From an uncultured Flavobacteriales bacterium (lineage in GTDB: Bacteria; Bacteroidota; Bacteroidia; Palsa-965): a DNA stretch of 64,000 bases. Positions 50,725 through 59,174 of the stretch are shown piece after piece. Under the pieces are notes generated by a model. That model did not search any database. It was not told the DNA's origin and worked only from the letters and a program-made list of their open reading frames with translations. The stretch spans positions 12,512 through 76,511 of the forward strand of contig CALJIF010000062.1 of NCBI GenBank assembly GCA_937974275.1, in the 5' to 3' direction. Position numbers and translations under genes: made by a program. Positions within the stretch are counted from its first letter, which is position 1, and every line of letters begins with the position of its first letter.

Positions 50725-52473
50725 CTACAGCGTTTTAATGCTTAGCTCCTTCAATTGATGTTCGTCAATTACACTTGGCGTATCAATCATGACATCGCGA
50801 CCGGAATTATTTTTCGGGAAGGCGATAAAATCACGAATAGAATCGGCTCCTCCAAATAGCGAACACAAACGATCGAATCCGAAAGCGATACCGCCGTGCG
50901 GAGGTGCTCCAAATTCAAATGCATTCATCAGGAAGCCGAATTGCTCTTGCGCTTCCTCCGGAGAAAAGCCCAGTACGCCAAACATTTTTGCTTGTAGGTC
51001 TTTATCAAAAATTCGGATAGAACCACCGCCAACTTCCACGCCATTAATGACCATGTCGTACGCGTTTGCGCGAATATCGCCGTATGCATCAGGATTGTCG
51101 AGCTTGGCAATATCTTCCGGCCATGGTGCGGTAAACGGATGGTGCATAGCAAACCAGCGATTAGCATCTTCATTGAATTCCAGTAACGGGAAATCAATTA
51201 CCCACAAACACGAGAATTTATTTTTGTCGCGCAGCCCAAGCTGTGAGCCCATTTCAAGACGTAACTCCGACATGGCTTTGCGTGTTTTGTTCGCATTGCC
51301 CGCGAGGACTAAAATCAAATCGCCGGGTTGTGCATTACATGCAGCAGCCCATTTTTTCAATTCCTCTTCATTGTAGAACTTGTCAACGGAGGACTTCAAG
51401 GTTCCATCTTCGTTGTAACGCACGTACACCAATCCGGAAGCACCAATCTGCGGGCGCTTTACGAACTCTGTCAATTCATCCAGTTGTTTGCGGGTATATG
51501 ACGCAGCACCTTTCGCACAAATGCTCACAACAAGTTCCGCATCATCAAAAACTTTGAAGCCTTTGTTCTTCACGACATCGTTCAGCTCGACAAAACGCAT
51601 TTCAAATCGCGTATCCGGTTTGTCATTGCCATAATATTTCATGGCATCAGCATAACTCATGTGTGGTAATGTACCAATGTCCACACCTTTAACGGTTTGA
51701 AACAAATGGCGCACAAGCCCTTCAAACATGTTCAGGATATCCGCGCGTTCAACGAAGCTCATTTCACAATCAATCTGTGTGAACTCCGGCTGACGATCGG
51801 CGCGCAAATCTTCATCACGAAAACATTTTACAATCTGGAAGTAGCGATCGAATCCCGCAACCATCAATAGTTGTTTAAACGTTTGCGGTGATTGCGGCAA
51901 GGCGTAAAACTGTCCCGGATTCATACGAGATGGCACCAGAAAATCGCGTGCACCTTCGGGTGTAGATTTGATGAGCACCGGCGTTTCCACTTCAATAAAC
52001 TGCTGATTGCTGAGGTATTGACGGGTTGCCTGAGCAACTTCATGACGCAATATCAAACTATCACGCACAGGATTACGACGTAAGTCGAGATAACGATATT
52101 TCATGCGTAAATCATCACCGCCATCCGTTTCATCTTCAATGGTAAAGGGTGGTGTTTTCGCAGTATTGAGCACTGTTAATTCGGTAACAATGATTTCTAC
52201 ATCTCCGGTAGGTATTTTCGGATTTTTGTTTTCACGCTCGCGCACTGCACCTTTTACGCGCACTACAAATTCACGTCCGAGCGTTCGCGCTTGTTCACAC
52301 AAGGTTGCATTAGTGGCCATGTTGAATGCCAATTGTGTAATGCCGTAACGATCACGCAAATCGATAAACGTCATGCCTCCGAAATCGCGAGAGGTTTGCA
52401 CCCATCCGCAGAGGTTAACTTCTTTTCCGGCATCAGCAAGGCGTAATTCGCCACAGGTATGAGAACGCAGCAT
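50725..52473 (-). CDS. aspS: Aspartyl-tRNA synthetase
   Basis: 582 residues, bacterial-type class IIb synthetase with the GAD insertion. N-terminal OB fold ('CGWVQTSRDFGGMTFIDLRD'), motif 2 'FRDEDLRADRQPEFTQIDCEMSF', GAD domain in the middle, motif 3 'GIAFGFDRL'. The C-terminus 'FPKNNSGRDVMIDTPS' is standard. Whether it also charges tRNA-Asn depends on GatCAB; gatC is in the window (56646-56939), which leaves that possible. Promoter: only a one-mismatch element upstream. Confidence 0.97.
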   Translation of the reverse strand: MLRSHTCGELRLADAGKEVNLCGWVQTSRDFGGMTFIDLRDRYGITQLAFNMATNATLCEQARTLGREFVVRVKGAVRERENKNPKIPTGDVEIIVTELTVLNTAKTPPFTIEDETDGGDDLRMKYRYLDLRRNPVRDSLILRHEVAQATRQYLSNQQFIEVETPVLIKSTPEGARDFLVPSRMNPGQFYALPQSPQTFKQLLMVAGFDRYFQIVKCFRDEDLRADRQPEFTQIDCEMSFVERADILNMFEGLVRHLFQTVKGVDIGTLPHMSYADAMKYYGNDKPDTRFEMRFVELNDVVKNKGFKVFDDAELVVSICAKGAASYTRKQLDELTEFVKRPQIGASGLVYVRYNEDGTLKSSVDKFYNEEELKKWAAACNAQPGDLILVLAGNANKTRKAMSELRLEMGSQLGLRDKNKFSCLWVIDFPLLEFNEDANRWFAMHHPFTAPWPEDIAKLDNPDAYGDIRANAYDMVINGVEVGGGSIRIFDKDLQAKMFGVLGFSPEEAQEQFGFLMNAFEFGAPPHGGIAFGFDRLCSLFGGADSIRDFIAFPKNNSGRDVMIDTPSVIDEHQLKELSIKTL

Positions 52474-52527
52474 AGTTGTAATATTGAAGAGGTGCGAAAT
52501 TACGAAACGTTGCGGGAGTATAACGAC

Positions 52528-52977
52528 TTACTTGCGTCGTTCTCTGAAAAAGGTGGTCATTAGCTCGGCGCATTCCGTTTCCAGCACACCGCCTGTAATT
52601 TGTGTTTTCGGATGCAGCAGTGAGTTTCCAAAGCGGGCATAACCTCGTTTTGTGTCATGCGCACCGAAAATGATTTTGGGAATTTGCGACCATTGCAAGG
52701 CTCCGGCGCACATCACGCAAGGTTCCAGCGTTACGTATAGCGTACACTCGGTTAGGTATTTTCCTCCAATGGCAGATGCCGCTGCAGTTATCGCTTGCAT
52801 TTCGGCGTGAGCGGTGACATCATTCAGTCGTTCTGTAAGATTGTGCGCTCGTGCAATAATTTTGTCTTGCCAAACAATCACGGCACCAACAGGAACTTCT
52901 TCTGCATCAAATGCTTTTCGTGCTTCCTTAAGCGCTTCACGCATAAAGTGTTCATCGGAGAAGATGGTGAGTTCCAT
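52528..52977 (-). CDS. tadA: tRNA-specific adenosine deaminase TadA
   Basis: 149 residues. Zinc deaminase that converts A34 to inosine in tRNA-Arg. 'TAHAEMQAI' holds the zinc His and the catalytic Glu; 'LEPCVMCAGAL' holds the two zinc Cys; 'VPVGAVIVW' and 'GYARFGNSLLHP' are TadA rather than free-base deaminase features. Starts 61 bases after a terminator of the next gene in the same direction. Confidence 0.94.
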   Translation of the reverse strand: MELTIFSDEHFMREALKEARKAFDAEEVPVGAVIVWQDKIIARAHNLTERLNDVTAHAEMQAITAAASAIGGKYLTECTLYVTLEPCVMCAGALQWSQIPKIIFGAHDTKRGYARFGNSLLHPKTQITGGVLETECAELMTTFFRERRK

Positions 52978-53001
52978 GCGCGAATATACTGTATGTGCAA
53001 C

Positions 53002-53031
53002 AAAAAAACGGTTGCCGTAATGACAACCGTT
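53002..53031 (-). terminator. Rho-independent terminator
   Basis: AACGGTTG (53007-53014) and CAACCGTT (53024-53031); T7 run in minus-strand sense. Directly after the M16 peptidase stop. Confidence 0.88.
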
Positions 53032-53038
53032 CTCTTTC

Positions 53039-56005
53039 TTAATCGCGCATTTTGCGCTTTTTCTTTTCTTTCTTTTTTGTTGGTGGCGGTGGTGGCGGTG
53101 GAGTTGGAATCGGTTTAATGCCGTAATCTTCTCGCACTTCAGCTTTCGGAGGATTCACCGGGTTGCCGTCTTCTTTCATTTCTACAATTTCGTAACCCAA
53201 CTTGGTCAAACGATCATGCAGTTTTGTTTTGTCACCCACCATCATGATGACCATGTTCTGAGTGCTCAACCATTTTTTCGCCAATGCATCAATTTCTGAT
53301 TTTGTGATGTTTTTCAAAATCTCGGATTGTTGCTCGTTGTAATTATCCGGCAGGTTGTAATCGATGATACGCTTCAGGTAGAACAGCTTCTGATAAGGTT
53401 CTTCGTATGCCAGCGCCTCTTTCTGAGAGATCGCTTTCTTCATGTATTTCAATTCATCTTCGCTGATACCTCCTGATGCATAATTATCCATTAAGTTGAT
53501 GAAGGACACAATCACGCTGTCGGTTGAATTCCAACGGAAACCGCCTGATGCTACAAATGTTCCGGTGTAATTGCTGCCGTTAAATCCGGTTCGCGTACCG
53601 TACGTCCAGCCTTTGTTTTCACGCATTTCCAAATTCACACGACTGTTGAAATGTCCACCCAATGGATAATTCATCAAGCCTACGCGGTAGAATTCTCCGG
53701 TAGCATCATACGGTAAGCCCATACGACCGATACGAATTTCCGATTGCGCGGCATCTTTTTTATCGTACAGATAAATCTTCGTTTTCATCGCAGCATATTT
53801 CGGTGCGAAGTCGGCGTTGGTTTTGATCACCGTGTTTTTGTTCTGCCAGGTATTGAGGAAGCCCAACTTTCCAATGGCACCATCTTTACCGAGGTCAGAT
53901 ACTATAATCAGTTTTGAAATATTCGGAGAGAACATTTTGTTATAGTAATCTTTCACATCCTGAAGCGTAATGGAGTTCACGGTTTCTGCAGTTCCTGAAC
54001 GCGGAATTCCCATGATGTGATCTGCGCCGAATATCATACGGTTGAAGATGAAGTCGGCCATTGCGCCCGGCTGCGTGCTCATATTCGCAATGCCTTCCAG
54101 CTGTTGCTTTTTAACCATATCAAATTCCGACTGATCGAATTTTGGCATGAACAACTTCTCCTGAAGCAATGCTAATGTTGCATCCAGGTTGCGAGTAAGT
54201 GAATTGACATAAATCGTGAATTCATCGTTATCGGAACCAATGCTGATGGTGCTGCCGAGCAATTCCAGTTCTTCTTCAATTCCTGCAGCCGAATGTTTTT
54301 CGGTGGATTGATCGAGCATACGCGCCAACAGCGCTGCTATACCGGCCTTAGCAGGATCTTCCTGACGATGACCTGCCGCAATCGTAATCATCATCATCGT
54401 GCGCGGAACTTCACCGAATTGTGTACCGATAACCGGCATGGTGTTCGCAAAAGTGTGGCGCCAAATAGCAGGTGATTTTACAGTTGGAACAGGACCCGGA
54501 GCAGGGATGATACCGCGATCGAAATTATCTTTTGCTTTGCGCATCTGTAAGTTCTTGTATTCTGCGCTTTCTGCGGTGCCTACACGGTATACCGGAATTT
54601 TATAATTGTCCGGGCGTGCTTTCAATTCAGGCTTTCCTTTAGGATAAACCGTTAACACAACAGCCGGTTTATTCTTGATGTATTTGTTATACACGCGCAT
54701 CACATCTTCTTTGGTCACTTTGTTGTAACGGTCGATGTCTTTCTGCAACATGTTCGGATTACCGTTGAAGGTCATATAAGCGGCGAGCATACTGCCTTTT
54801 CCTTCTACACTGGAAATTTGATCCAATACCGAAGTTTCAACAGACATCTTAAAGCGTTTCAAATCGTTGTCGCTCACGCCTTTCTTTTCGAAGTCGGCCA
54901 ATGCGACTCGCAGTAAACTATCTGCCTCTCGCGGCGTATGTCCCGGGAATGTTCGCACGGAGAAAATAATATTACCTGCAAGTTCCTGACATCCGTTATA
55001 CATACTTGCACCGCCGGCAACACCGGGCACCACAAAACGATTGTACATCACAGAACCTTTACCTTGAGATAAGATATTCGTTAACGCATCCAAAGCAGGC
55101 TCATCCGCATGCCAGGAATGTACGCCCGGCCATGCCACTGTCAACTGCGGGAAACGAACATTGTCTTCATACGAAATGACGCGATCTTTATCTAAAGTAA
55201 CCATGCGTTTCGGCATGTTCTTTACTTCAGGTCCACGAGGAATGGATCCGAAATACTTTTCTACGAGTTGCACTACGTTAAGTGTATTTACGTCACCGGC
55301 AACAGTGATGGTGGCATTGTTTGGGCCGTACCAACGCAGGAAGAAATTCTTCAAATCGCCAACTCCAACACGGTTCAAATCTTCAATGTAACCGATCGTC
55401 GACCAGGAATACGGATGGCCTTGAGGATACATGGCTTCACCCAATTTTTCCCAAACCAATCCGTAAGGAGCATTGTCATAACGCTGTCCACGCTCGTTCT
55501 TAACGGTAGCGCGTTGTACTTCAAATTTGCGTTGTGTTACGGAGTCGAGTAAAAAGCCCATACGATCCGCTTCCAACCACAACGCCAGTTCCAAATTATT
55601 GGCAGGAACTGTTTCAAAATAGTTGGTTCTGTCCGTATTCGTGGTTCCGTTCATGGTTCCACCGGCTTCTGTGATCAGTTTGAAATGTTGTTCATCGGCC
55701 ACGTGTTCTGAACCCTGGAACATCATGTGTTCGAAGAAATGTGCAAACCCGGAGCGACCTTCTTGTTCGCGTGCAGAACCTACGTGGTAGGTAACGTCAA
55801 CGTGCACAATCGGATCGGAATGATCTTCGTGTACAATTAGTGTTAAGCCATTAGGCAATACATAACGTTCATAAGCGATCATCATGCCCGAAGGCTTTCC
55901 GGTGATCGGCGTTACCTTTTCTACCAGCTTTGCTTTACTGCCTGCCTGTGCGAATCCGATCAGGGCTACAGTCAGTGCGGCTGCGGTGAAGATTAGTTTT
56001 CTCAT
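53039..56005 (-). CDS. M16-family zinc peptidase, secreted, full-length two-half form
   Basis: 988 residues from the ATG at 56005 (the frame reaches 56041, but this Met opens a signal peptide cleaved near 'GFAQA'). Inverted zinc motif HxxEH at residues 89-93 ('HFFEH'), with the distal Glu in 'LWLEADRMG'. The protein holds two pitrilysin-like halves in one chain; the second half lacks the zinc motif, as in this family. The last 25 residues are unusual: seven consecutive Pro followed by a Lys/Arg-rich end ('TKKKEKKKRKMRD'). Probably periplasmic peptide degradation. Confidence 0.93.
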   Translation of the reverse strand: MRKLIFTAAALTVALIGFAQAGSKAKLVEKVTPITGKPSGMMIAYERYVLPNGLTLIVHEDHSDPIVHVDVTYHVGSAREQEGRSGFAHFFEHMMFQGSEHVADEQHFKLITEAGGTMNGTTNTDRTNYFETVPANNLELALWLEADRMGFLLDSVTQRKFEVQRATVKNERGQRYDNAPYGLVWEKLGEAMYPQGHPYSWSTIGYIEDLNRVGVGDLKNFFLRWYGPNNATITVAGDVNTLNVVQLVEKYFGSIPRGPEVKNMPKRMVTLDKDRVISYEDNVRFPQLTVAWPGVHSWHADEPALDALTNILSQGKGSVMYNRFVVPGVAGGASMYNGCQELAGNIIFSVRTFPGHTPREADSLLRVALADFEKKGVSDNDLKRFKMSVETSVLDQISSVEGKGSMLAAYMTFNGNPNMLQKDIDRYNKVTKEDVMRVYNKYIKNKPAVVLTVYPKGKPELKARPDNYKIPVYRVGTAESAEYKNLQMRKAKDNFDRGIIPAPGPVPTVKSPAIWRHTFANTMPVIGTQFGEVPRTMMMITIAAGHRQEDPAKAGIAALLARMLDQSTEKHSAAGIEEELELLGSTISIGSDNDEFTIYVNSLTRNLDATLALLQEKLFMPKFDQSEFDMVKKQQLEGIANMSTQPGAMADFIFNRMIFGADHIMGIPRSGTAETVNSITLQDVKDYYNKMFSPNISKLIIVSDLGKDGAIGKLGFLNTWQNKNTVIKTNADFAPKYAAMKTKIYLYDKKDAAQSEIRIGRMGLPYDATGEFYRVGLMNYPLGGHFNSRVNLEMRENKGWTYGTRTGFNGSNYTGTFVASGGFRWNSTDSVIVSFINLMDNYASGGISEDELKYMKKAISQKEALAYEEPYQKLFYLKRIIDYNLPDNYNEQQSEILKNITKSEIDALAKKWLSTQNMVIMMVGDKTKLHDRLTKLGYEIVEMKEDGNPVNPPKAEVREDYGIKPIPTPPPPPPPTKKKEKKKRKMRD

Positions 56006-56024
56006 AATACAGATGATTGAAAAC

Positions 56025-56032
56025 CAAATGTA
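56025..56032 (-). promoter_or_regulatory. TAnnTTTG promoter element of the M16 peptidase
   Basis: TACATTTG in minus-strand sense, 19 bases before the ATG at 56005; supports that start over the longer frame. Confidence 0.55.
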
Positions 56033-56122
56033 AGCATTCACAAGATTAATCGGTACAGAACTTTATGACAGGTTGATTGTTGTGTTTAGCGGATTTTAAC
56101 AAAGACAGGCACGATTTCCATG

Positions 56123-56130
56123 TATCTTTG
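56123..56130 (+). promoter_or_regulatory. TAnnTTTG promoter element of the bacilliredoxin
   Basis: TATCTTTG, 34 bases before the ATG at 56165. It overlaps an earlier in-frame ATG (56120), which is thereby ruled out as the start. Confidence 0.55.
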
Positions 56131-56164
56131 TAGTCTAAAATTTACTAAACAAAAACATAAGCAT

Positions 56165-56581
56165 ATGTATCCTGCACCATTAGTAATGCCCATGAAAGCA
56201 GAATTGACTGCAGCGGGCTTTGAAGATTTAACAACACCGGAACAAGTGGATTCAGCCGTAAGTCAAAGCGGAACACACTTGATGGTGGTAAATTCTGTTT
56301 GCGGTTGTGCGGCAGGAGCTGCGCGTCCGGGAGTAAAAATGTCGTTGCAAGGCGACGGTCCTCGTCCGAATAAATTAACAACCGTTTTTGCGGGATTTGA
56401 TACTGACGCAGTGGCACAGGCCAGAAAGCATTTTACTCCTTATCCGCCATCATCACCGTCAATAGCATTGTTCAAAGACGGGAAGCTGGTTCATTTCATC
56501 GAGCGTCATCATATTGAAGGTCGCTCGGCAGAAATGATCGCTGAGCATTTAAAGCAAGCTTACGCAGAGTTCTGCAACTAA
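56165..56581 (+). CDS. BrxA/BrxB-family bacilliredoxin
   Basis: 138 residues. Start 'MYPAPLVMPMKAELT' and active-site 'VNSVCGCAAGAARPG' with the CGC motif are diagnostic of the YphP/YqiW family. In Bacillus these thioredoxin-fold proteins remove bacillithiol from proteins after oxidative stress. Bacteroidota carry the family too; whether bacillithiol is made here cannot be seen in this window. Flanked by a promoter element and a bidirectional terminator. Confidence 0.93.
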   Translation: MYPAPLVMPMKAELTAAGFEDLTTPEQVDSAVSQSGTHLMVVNSVCGCAAGAARPGVKMSLQGDGPRPNKLTTVFAGFDTDAVAQARKHFTPYPPSSPSIALFKDGKLVHFIERHHIEGRSAEMIAEHLKQAYAEFCN

Positions 56582-56594
56582 GTATTAAAGCATA

Positions 56595-56630
56595 AAAAAG
56601 CCTCGTTATCCGATGATGACGAGGCTTTTT
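56595..56630. terminator. Bidirectional terminator
   Basis: A5-GCCTCGT (56595-56606) and ACGAGGC-T5 (56619-56630); shared by the bacilliredoxin and gatC, which converge. Confidence 0.9.
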
Positions 56631-56645
56631 GTTTTTTTATCAATG

Positions 56646-56939
56646 TTATTTCTTTTCTACCACTTTTGGAACTTTGAAATAATCGCTGTCGTGTTTCGGC
56701 GCATTTTGCAGCACTTCTTTGTGTGATAAAGGAGGATGAACAACATCTTCGCGCAGGTGATTCGTTTCTTCCGTCATATAAATCAACGGTTCTATGCCGT
56801 CGGTGTTCAGCTCGTTTAACTTCTCTACAAAGCCCAACATACGATTCATGTCGTTGATGATTTTTTGTTCACCTTCCGCCTCAAATTCGAGTCGCGCTAA
56901 GTGAGCTACATCCTGAACGGTTTTGCTGTCAATTTTCAT
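56646..56939 (-). CDS. gatC: Asp-tRNA(Asn)/Glu-tRNA(Gln) amidotransferase subunit C
   Basis: 97 residues from the ATG at 56939 ('MKIDSKTVQDVAHLARLEF'). Small clamp subunit of GatCAB, which amidates mischarged tRNAs. 'VAHLARLE', 'MLGFVEKLNELNTDGIEPL' and 'LREDVV' are the family signatures. The start overlaps the end of plsC by 11 bases, so it is cotranscribed. gatA and gatB are not in the window. Confidence 0.93.
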   Translation of the reverse strand: MKIDSKTVQDVAHLARLEFEAEGEQKIINDMNRMLGFVEKLNELNTDGIEPLIYMTEETNHLREDVVHPPLSHKEVLQNAPKHDSDYFKVPKVVEKK

Positions 56940-57699
56940 AATGTTGTAATGCTTGTTGAATCGTGTTTCTAACACTGTCCCGCAAAGTTACCAAATCTTT
57001 TTCGCCGAGGTGCTTTGTTTCAACAGGAGCGTGAATGGTTACATGTGCCGTTCCCGGACGACCAAATGCTTTCAGGAAGCCACCATTTTGCAGCAGTTTC
57101 CAATTGTTGTGAAATGTAATCGGAACAATCGGAGCATTATGTTCGATTGCCAGTTTGAAAGCTCCGTTCTTAAAAGGTTTCAGTATACCGTTAGATGAAA
57201 TGGTGCCTTCCGGATAAATAAAAATGCTTTTACCATCCTGAAGCATTTGTGCTGCTTGTCGAAATGCGTCGTAGGAACCCATGCGACTGCGACGGTCCAC
57301 GTAAATATTCATGGGACTATTTCCTTTGCGCACGGGGCGAAAAAATATTCTTAAAGCCGGAGCCTTATCAATTTCAGCTTTCCCCATGTAGGCAAAGTAA
57401 TGCGGCATCACGATATAACTTGCGACGATATCGATGTAGGAGGCGTGATTCGCCACGAAAATGCAGGGAACGGGAAGTTGCTCAACAGGAGTTTCGTGCT
57501 TCACTTTTACACGAACACCGGGAATAATCAGTACCCAACGTGCCCACGAACGCATGAGTCGAAATGCTCGTGGGTAGCGCTTCGGATCGGCCAATAAAAT
57601 CCGAAACACCGGATACAGCAGCAGCAGTCCGATGATAAAGTTGAGGATGAACAGTGTTTTCCACAGTGCTCGTGGAATCAGGCCCAAGTATTGGCGCAT
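56929..57699 (-). CDS. plsC: 1-acyl-glycerol-3-phosphate acyltransferase (PlsC family)
   Basis: 256 residues from the ATG at 57699 (a Met five codons earlier is possible but would overlap the promoter element). Membrane acyltransferase of phospholipid synthesis: N-terminal hydrophobic segment ('TLFILNFIIGLLLLYPVF'), catalytic 'FVANHASYIDIV' (NHx4D), 'IYPEGTIS' and 'APIVPITFHN'. Acyl donor and exact acceptor are by family. Operon with gatC. Confidence 0.92.
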   Translation of the reverse strand: MRQYLGLIPRALWKTLFILNFIIGLLLLYPVFRILLADPKRYPRAFRLMRSWARWVLIIPGVRVKVKHETPVEQLPVPCIFVANHASYIDIVASYIVMPHYFAYMGKAEIDKAPALRIFFRPVRKGNSPMNIYVDRRSRMGSYDAFRQAAQMLQDGKSIFIYPEGTISSNGILKPFKNGAFKLAIEHNAPIVPITFHNNWKLLQNGGFLKAFGRPGTAHVTIHAPVETKHLGEKDLVTLRDSVRNTIQQALQHYEN

Positions 57700-57703
57700 G
57701 CGA

Positions 57704-57711
57704 CAAAGGTA
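57704..57711 (-). promoter_or_regulatory. TAnnTTTG promoter element of plsC-gatC, abutting the start codon
   Basis: TACCTTTG in minus-strand sense, 4 bases before the ATG at 57699; same spacing and element as rlmN. Confidence 0.6.
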
Positions 57712-57747
57712 CACATAAGAAAGGTGTGTGCTTTACGCGGGAATGGC

Positions 57748-57755
57748 TACTTTTG
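57748..57755 (+). promoter_or_regulatory. TAnnTTTG promoter element of trpS
   Basis: TACTTTTG, 18 bases before the ATG at 57774. Confidence 0.55.
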
Positions 57756-57773
57756 GGCAGTAATTACAGCACT

Positions 57774-58745
57774 ATGGCACGAATTCTTACCGGTATTCAA
57801 AGTACCAACATCCCGCATCTGGGAAATATTTTGGGCGCGTTAAGTCCTGCAGTAGCACTTTCGAAAAATCCGAATAATCACTGTATTTATTTCATAGCGG
57901 ATTTACATTCGCTGACTTCGATTAAGGACGCTGCTTTCCGCAAAGAGAGTGCGATGGCGGTTGCCGCAACTTGGTTGGCATTCGGATTGGATACGGATAA
58001 GAATATTTTATTTCGCCAGAGTGATGTGCCTGAAGTGTGCGAATTGACGTGGTATCTGGGCTGTTTCATGTCGTATCAGCGTTTGCAATTAGCACATTCG
58101 TTTAAGGACAAATCCGAAAATTTATCGGATGTAAATGCGGGTTTGTTTACATATCCGGTGTTAATGGCGGCTGATATTTTAATGTACGATACGGAGATTG
58201 TTCCCGTAGGAAAAGATCAGAAGCAACACATCGAGTTTACACGTGATCTTGCCGAAAAGATTAATCATCACTACAATCAGGAATTGTTTGTGGTGCCGAA
58301 AGAACAGATCGATGAGCAGGTGATGGTAGTTCCCGGAACAGATGGTCGTAAAATGAGTAAGTCGTACAATAACTTCATCAATATTTTTCTTCCCGAAAAG
58401 GAATTGAAAAAAGTGATCGGAAGTATTGTTACGGATTCCACTCCATTGGAAGAACCTAAAAATCCTGATACCTGCAACGTGTTTGCATTGTACAAACTAA
58501 TTGGTACTTCCGAACAAACCAACGTGTTACGCGAAAAATATCTCGCCGGCAACTTCGGTTACGGTCACGCTAAGGCAGCATTGCTGGAATTGTTGTTGGA
58601 TTATTATCGTGAGCCGCGTTCTCGCTACAATGAACTGATGAACGATCGTGGTTTGTTGGAGGCGGAATTGAAAAAGGGTGAAGATAAAGCGCGCAGCATC
58701 GCCACTCCGGTTCTTGGTCGTGTTAGAACAGCACTCGGGTTTTAA
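57774..58745 (+). CDS. trpS: Tryptophanyl-tRNA synthetase
   Basis: 323 residues from the ATG at 57774 ('MARILTGIQSTNIPHLGN'); the frame extends upstream but crosses the promoter and plsC. Class Ic synthetase. HIGH-type motif within 'NIPHLGN' (residues 12-18), KMSKS at 193-197 ('GRKMSKSYNN'), 'ADILMYDTEIVPVGKDQKQH' is the Trp/ATP pocket. Its stop directly abuts the convergent lipoprotein gene. Confidence 0.96.
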   Translation: MARILTGIQSTNIPHLGNILGALSPAVALSKNPNNHCIYFIADLHSLTSIKDAAFRKESAMAVAATWLAFGLDTDKNILFRQSDVPEVCELTWYLGCFMSYQRLQLAHSFKDKSENLSDVNAGLFTYPVLMAADILMYDTEIVPVGKDQKQHIEFTRDLAEKINHHYNQELFVVPKEQIDEQVMVVPGTDGRKMSKSYNNFINIFLPEKELKKVIGSIVTDSTPLEEPKNPDTCNVFALYKLIGTSEQTNVLREKYLAGNFGYGHAKAALLELLLDYYREPRSRYNELMNDRGLLEAELKKGEDKARSIATPVLGRVRTALGF

Positions 58746-59099
58746 TTAAGGAACCGAAATGCTTATTGTTTCAGGACTGCTGCCACCGTTGTACGTTTTT
58801 GTTTCCAACAAATTCCCATCAACGTAAACGTAAAGTTTATAGTCGAAGGTGGCTTCATTACAATCTACGGTTAAAACAGCAGCACTACCGGGTTTTAGTT
58901 GAAGTGACGGTGAACTCCACGAGTCAGATGAAGTTGACGTAACTGTCGTTCCGCCGGAAGCATCAGAAGTGTAGGTAATGGTGCAAGTTGGCGTTCCTGC
59001 AGAAAACTCCCGCACATTAAAAGTTACTCGACGCAACACTTCTTCTTTATTGCAGGATGCAAATAGAATGACTAATGCTATTGCGATGCGTGGAATCAT
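58746..59099 (-). CDS. Small hypothetical lipoprotein
   Basis: 117 residues. Signal ending in 'ILFASC' with Asn after the Cys. Mature part Ser/Thr-rich and beta-prone ('TCTITYTSDASGGTT', 'TFDYKLYVYVDGNLLETKTY'), reminiscent of small beta-sandwich lipoproteins. No family recognised. Not a fragment by appearance: it has start, signal, and stop. Stop codon abuts trpS. Confidence 0.68.
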   Translation of the reverse strand: MIPRIAIALVILFASCNKEEVLRRVTFNVREFSAGTPTCTITYTSDASGGTTVTSTSSDSWSSPSLQLKPGSAAVLTVDCNEATFDYKLYVYVDGNLLETKTYNGGSSPETISISVP

Positions 59100-59174
59100 A
59101 TTATAAACTTCGTTGATTTACGGGAGATTGATTCGCCAATTACACAAGCGGTGGTTTAAAGTAAATAGTTGGCA

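Noticed and set aside
50789..51376. Antisense frame of 195 codons inside aspS
   Set aside because: aspS is complete; the translation is Ser/Pro-rich and typical of antisense frames.
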